Shown here: in pieces, positions 6,419-9,288 of the stretch
How the letters are laid out: the number at the start of each line of letters is the position of its first letter
Numbering within the stretch: the first letter of the stretch is position 1
Source of the DNA: Actinomycetota bacterium
GTDB lineage: Bacteria > Actinomycetota > Actinomycetes > S36-B12
Assembly (NCBI GenBank): GCA_027729865.1
Contig: JAQCBM010000061.1
Coordinates: 1-9,288, forward strand
DNA: 9,288 bases
Direction of reading: 5' to 3'
The notes under the pieces: generated by a model
The model's database searches: none
Told to the model about the DNA's origin: nothing
The model's input: only the letters and a program-made list of their open reading frames with translations
Program-made: the position numbers and the translations under genes

Positions 6419-8494
6419 TCACGCGGGCGTCGGAACCTGCTTAGCGAGGGTGAAGTGAGCGACGGTATGGATACCCTGGCGCTGCAGGCTCCAGGAACCG
6501 GTGTCACCTACGGCCGTGTCGAACAGGCGACTCCCCAGGCCCGGGGTAGATGACCTGCGCAAACCTTTGCCGTCGTCCCTGCAGATGACCTCCACGGTGG
6601 TCGTGTGGTCTATCACGCGCACGCTCATGTGCCGGGCGTGGCCGTGTCGACGCGCATTGATCCCAGCTTCTTCGATGATCTCGCGGATCCGATCGCGAAA
6701 TGGTGACGCGTGCCAGGCAAAGGATTGCTCAGCGACGACCTCGAGATTCAAGCCGAGTGGCGGCTCGAAGCTTGAATCCATGGGAGGGGTGACCGGCTCT
6801 TCCTCGATCATGCGACCGAGTAGGTCGGGCAGCATCTTGGCCGTGAGGGCCTCTAATTCAGTGATCGCCCGAGATGATTCACCGGCTCTAAAGAGCAGGG
6901 CGATAGCGGACATTCGACCCTGGATTTTTCGGTGCACAATCTGTGCGATGAATTCCGCTTTCCGTTGCGACTTTGCCAAGAGAGCATCGCGATGTCTGTG
7001 GGCAATCGTAAGTCGTTGGCGCACGTCCGTACTCGCACGTCGAGCGTTCCATGCCAACTCAGCGGCCAACGTGACAGCGCCGCCGAGCAGCGTGATTCGG
7101 GTGAGGCCGCGCGCCACCTCCTGCCATACAACGTCTGTGTGGAAGTCGGGCACCAACGTCACTTCGAGTGTCGCTACGAGGAGGCCGGAAAGGATGCCGA
7201 AGGCGAGCCACGTTGCGACGAAACGTATCGATTGTCGATACCGGCTGCCTTGGGGCGGCCTCGCCGGGGGGGATGACGGTGCTGGCATGGCTGGCATGGC
7301 TCGCAGCGCGAGAGCGATCAGGACGGGTATGACGATCCAGGCCGCCGGAGCGATGAATGAAGATGCCGTGACCCGAGGAGACGCGATGAAGGCGATGGAT
7401 GGAACGGCACCCGCTGTCAGCGCGAGGATGAGTATCAGGCGCGGATGGATGCTCGCGGGCGACCATTGCCAATCGTCAAGCAATGTTCGGCGCAGGAGCC
7501 AATTCGATGCGCTGCTCGCGGGCTCAGGTGCCGGAAGGACCGGCTGCTCGACGCCGGCTCTAGGTGCCAGGATGGTTCTTGCGCCCGCTTCTCGAAGCCC
7601 TGCCACTCGATGGAGGGAATCAAGGTCGCCGCAGCGTGCGTCGTGGACCGCAAAACGTACCTCGGCGCCAGCGCTCGTGATTTCGACGGTGGTGGGGACG
7701 TCGGCATCCATCTCTACTGCTTGCAGCCAACGAAAAACTTCGATCCGCGCCGAGGTGTCCACGAGGTCGCTTTCGGTGTCCAGAGTTTGGATGCTGTCAT
7801 CAGCGTCGATGACGAAGTCGAGCGAGCGCAGGGCCGGAATGATGCCTCGGCTGAGGGTGATCGGGTGAACTTGGTGGGCTAGCGGCCGCAGGTGCTGGTC
7901 GATGAACATCTCGACCTCGGCGGCTGCCAGCTCATCCTCAAGTTCTCTCACGTGATGTTGAAGGTGCAACATCGGGTACCAGACTTCTTGCCTAATCAGC
8001 TCGATGTCGCGTTGATCTCTGACTTTGGTCGCTGTCTCTACCAGGCTATTGAGTTGTTGCGTAGCGAGAAGATTCGGGATCAGTTCCGCGCGAGTGGAGA
8101 GAATGTTTTCCCGGTACTCGGAAACTTGATCGGTGAGGTAAGCCAGCAACCAGATGTTGATTGCTCGTGTAACAAACACAAGGGCGATCACGAAAGTCGC
8201 CCGGTCCTGCGTGAGCCCAGCGAGTTCGAACCAGGCGATAAGCGCAGCACTTCCGGTTGCCGAAGCCGACAGATACTCGAGCAACCAGCGCGACCTCGTC
8301 ACGGTGGACACTGACTTTCGAACGATGAGCGCTAAGACAAGCAGTTCCACTGCGAGGGCGATGACTGCCCCGGCCGCGACTCGAAACACGTACTGAAATG
8401 GGCTCCACTCGAAACTGTCGAAGGTCCACAGCATGAATAGGGTGCTGAGGACGCTGAAAATGATCAAGGGAAGCGGGCGGGGCTGGCGGATCAT
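6419..8494 (-). CDS. Tandem membrane histidine kinase: pseudokinase half plus active half
   Basis: This encodes 691 residues from the ATG at 8494, which overlaps the regulator stop (ATGA at 8491-8494). An upstream in-frame GTG (8575) would add 27 residues that merely read through the regulator's end. Half 1: four membrane helices (about 7-24, 35-59, 72-93, 100-121), a helical segment, a dimerisation-like region with IRQEVWYPM (Arg168 where a His is expected) and HPITLSRGIIPALRSL, then an ATPase-like region with no N-box Asn, HDARCGD in place of a DxGxG motif, and a remnant GLREAGART. Half 2: four more helices (about 352-370, 380-398, 424-447, 461-483), VHRKIQGRMSAIALLF with His521 as likely phospho-acceptor, N box EEAGINARRHG (Glu609, Asn613), G1 DDGKG (640-644) and GLGSRLFD (652-659). 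It resembles NarL/LuxR-partner kinases and presumably phosphorylates the regulator just upstream. Ligand unknown. Confidence 0.88.
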   Translation of the reverse strand: MIRQPRPLPLIIFSVLSTLFMLWTFDSFEWSPFQYVFRVAAGAVIALAVELLVLALIVRKSVSTVTRSRWLLEYLSASATGSAALIAWFELAGLTQDRATFVIALVFVTRAINIWLLAYLTDQVSEYRENILSTRAELIPNLLATQQLNSLVETATKVRDQRDIELIRQEVWYPMLHLQHHVRELEDELAAAEVEMFIDQHLRPLAHQVHPITLSRGIIPALRSLDFVIDADDSIQTLDTESDLVDTSARIEVFRWLQAVEMDADVPTTVEITSAGAEVRFAVHDARCGDLDSLHRVAGLREAGARTILAPRAGVEQPVLPAPEPASSASNWLLRRTLLDDWQWSPASIHPRLILILALTAGAVPSIAFIASPRVTASSFIAPAAWIVIPVLIALALRAMPAMPAPSSPPARPPQGSRYRQSIRFVATWLAFGILSGLLVATLEVTLVPDFHTDVVWQEVARGLTRITLLGGAVTLAAELAWNARRASTDVRQRLTIAHRHRDALLAKSQRKAEFIAQIVHRKIQGRMSAIALLFRAGESSRAITELEALTAKMLPDLLGRMIEEEPVTPPMDSSFEPPLGLNLEVVAEQSFAWHASPFRDRIREIIEEAGINARRHGHARHMSVRVIDHTTTVEVICRDDGKGLRRSSTPGLGSRLFDTAVGDTGSWSLQRQGIHTVAHFTLAKQVPTPA

Positions 8495-9201
8495 TCGGTA
8501 TCCAGCACTTGCGCCCTGGTGGTGGGGGAGATATCGCGATGGCGAATCGTGTCCCGTAGGAACATCGCGACGCACGCTGCTCGCGCGTTGATGTGCTTCG
8601 CCTGGGGATCGATGCCGAGATTCCGGATTATGCTAGAGACGGTCGATTCAACGGTGCGGACGCTGATGAAAAGGCGTTGGGCGATCAACTGATTCGACCA
8701 ACCATTTGCCATCAACGCCAGGAGTTCGAGCTGCCTGGCGGTGAGGCCCGCAAGTGGACTCGTATTCACCGGACGCAGTTCACGGGTCAGTGCTTGGTCG
8801 ACCACGAGTTCGCCGTCAAGGGCACCTCGTATCGCTCTTCGCACTTGATCGAGGTTGGAGACGCTCGTCTTGAGCAGATAAGCCCAGCCGACGGGTGTCG
8901 TGCTGGGAATGTCGACCAGGATCGCTGGCATTGCGAAATTGGAGAGCAAAACAACGCCCTTGACAAGGTGCGCCGTTGCAGCGCGCAAACCGAGTGCCAC
9001 GCCGTCATCTCCCGTACCGAGATCGATATCGGTGAGGAGTACATCCACAGGCCAGCAATCCGTGGCAGCGAGGGCTTCGTCAGCGGAGCTGAAGCTGCCG
9101 ACGATTTCGACATCGTTCATGGCCACGGTCAATCCAGTGCACAGCAACTCTCGGAAGAGTGGCTCGTCTTCGACGACAATGACACGCATCGTCTGGCGCA
9201 T
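8491..9201 (-). CDS. NarL/FixJ-family response regulator
   Basis: This 236-residue protein has a receiver domain (about 5-125) and a LuxR-type helix-turn-helix (about 150-212). Receiver residues are intact: acidic pair Glu11/Asp12 in VVEDEP, phospho-acceptor Asp58 in LLTDIDLG, Ser87 in VVLLSNF and Lys111 in YLLKTS. The DNA-binding part shows LTARQLELLALMANGWSNQ (153-171) and ISVRTVESTVSSIIRNLGI. It is expected to be phosphorylated by the kinase that follows and to bind DNA as a dimer; targets are unknown, with its own promoter a common one for this class. The start is ATG 9201 or ATG 9189 (Met5, the usual beginning for such receivers). GGAGG sits only 1 nt before the first and 13 nt before the second, both poor spacings. 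The TGA overlaps the kinase ATG. Confidence 0.95.
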   Translation of the reverse strand: MRQTMRVIVVEDEPLFRELLCTGLTVAMNDVEIVGSFSSADEALAATDCWPVDVLLTDIDLGTGDDGVALGLRAATAHLVKGVVLLSNFAMPAILVDIPSTTPVGWAYLLKTSVSNLDQVRRAIRGALDGELVVDQALTRELRPVNTSPLAGLTARQLELLALMANGWSNQLIAQRLFISVRTVESTVSSIIRNLGIDPQAKHINARAACVAMFLRDTIRHRDISPTTRAQVLDTE

Positions 9202-9202
9202 A

Positions 9203-9207
9203 CCTCC
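9203..9207 (-). promoter_or_regulatory. Ribosome binding site with odd spacing before the regulator
   Basis: GGAGG on the minus strand is the strongest Shine-Dalgarno core near the regulator. It is 1 nt from ATG 9201 and 13 nt from ATG 9189. The usual spacing is about 5-9 nt, so neither start is ideal and initiation may be inefficient or split. An in-frame TGA at 9213-9211 excludes any start further upstream. Confidence 0.5.
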
Positions 9208-9267
9208 AGTGTGTCAGGCTTGACTTCGGTCAGTTGTTGCTTCCGAATCTCCGATGTACCTCCCCGA

Positions 9268-9288
9268 CCTCGACTGTGTGAGTCGAGG
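9268..9288. repeat. Perfect hairpin at the right window edge
   Basis: CCTCGACT (9268-9275) and AGTCGAGG (9281-9288) form a perfect 8-bp stem around the loop GTGTG. It lies 67 nt upstream of the regulator start and touches the window end, so the stem's flank and any T tract to the right cannot be seen. It could be the terminator of a neighbouring gene or an operator upstream of the two-component operon. Confidence 0.4.

Noticed and set aside
6501..7868. 455-aa plus-strand frame opposite the kinase gene
   Set aside because: Its translation is Ser/Arg-rich without motifs, while the minus strand has clear kinase motifs and membrane helices throughout.
8495..8575. Kinase N-terminal extension from GTG 8575
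   Set aside because: These 27 codons overlap the regulator's C-terminal coding region and show no domain or hydrophobic segment; the ATGA overlap at 8491-8494 gives a better start.

Overview
The window is a GC-rich bacterial chromosomal segment that reads as Actinomycetota, probably class Actinomycetes. Three things support this: a UPF0182-family protein with the acidic, Ala-rich tail usual in actinobacteria, sitting directly downstream of a Lon-like PDZ protease; an initiator tRNA of the C1-U72 type; and many GTG starts with 4-bp start/stop overlaps. I cannot name the genus. No insertion sequence, CRISPR array, phage gene or clear sign of recent transfer is visible.

Layout. Bases 1-414 have no convincing gene. 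They hold a helically phased set of DnaA-box-like 9-mers (about 51-138) and a two-tier inverted repeat (206-276). From 415 to 4724 a plus-strand operon encodes a 65-aa single-pass membrane protein, a membrane-anchored Lon-type Ser/Lys protease with a PDZ domain, and a 994-aa UPF0182 membrane protein. The initiator tRNA gene (4784-4860) follows on the same strand and ends in a strong intrinsic terminator. After a short convergent gap, a minus-strand operon runs from the right edge to 5006: a NarL/FixJ response regulator, a 691-aa membrane histidine kinase, and a 469-aa membrane-anchored extracytoplasmic protein of unknown family.

How the genes may work together. The left operon looks like a conserved envelope quality-control or housekeeping cluster, although the UPF0182 function is unknown. 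The right operon is a two-component system packed end to end (ATGA overlap, then a 3-nt gap) with a secreted-side partner, which could be a sensor input or the output of the system. The most unusual object is the kinase. It appears to be two complete membrane-kinase modules in tandem: the N-terminal half has lost its phospho-acceptor His and ATP-binding motifs, while the C-terminal half keeps them.
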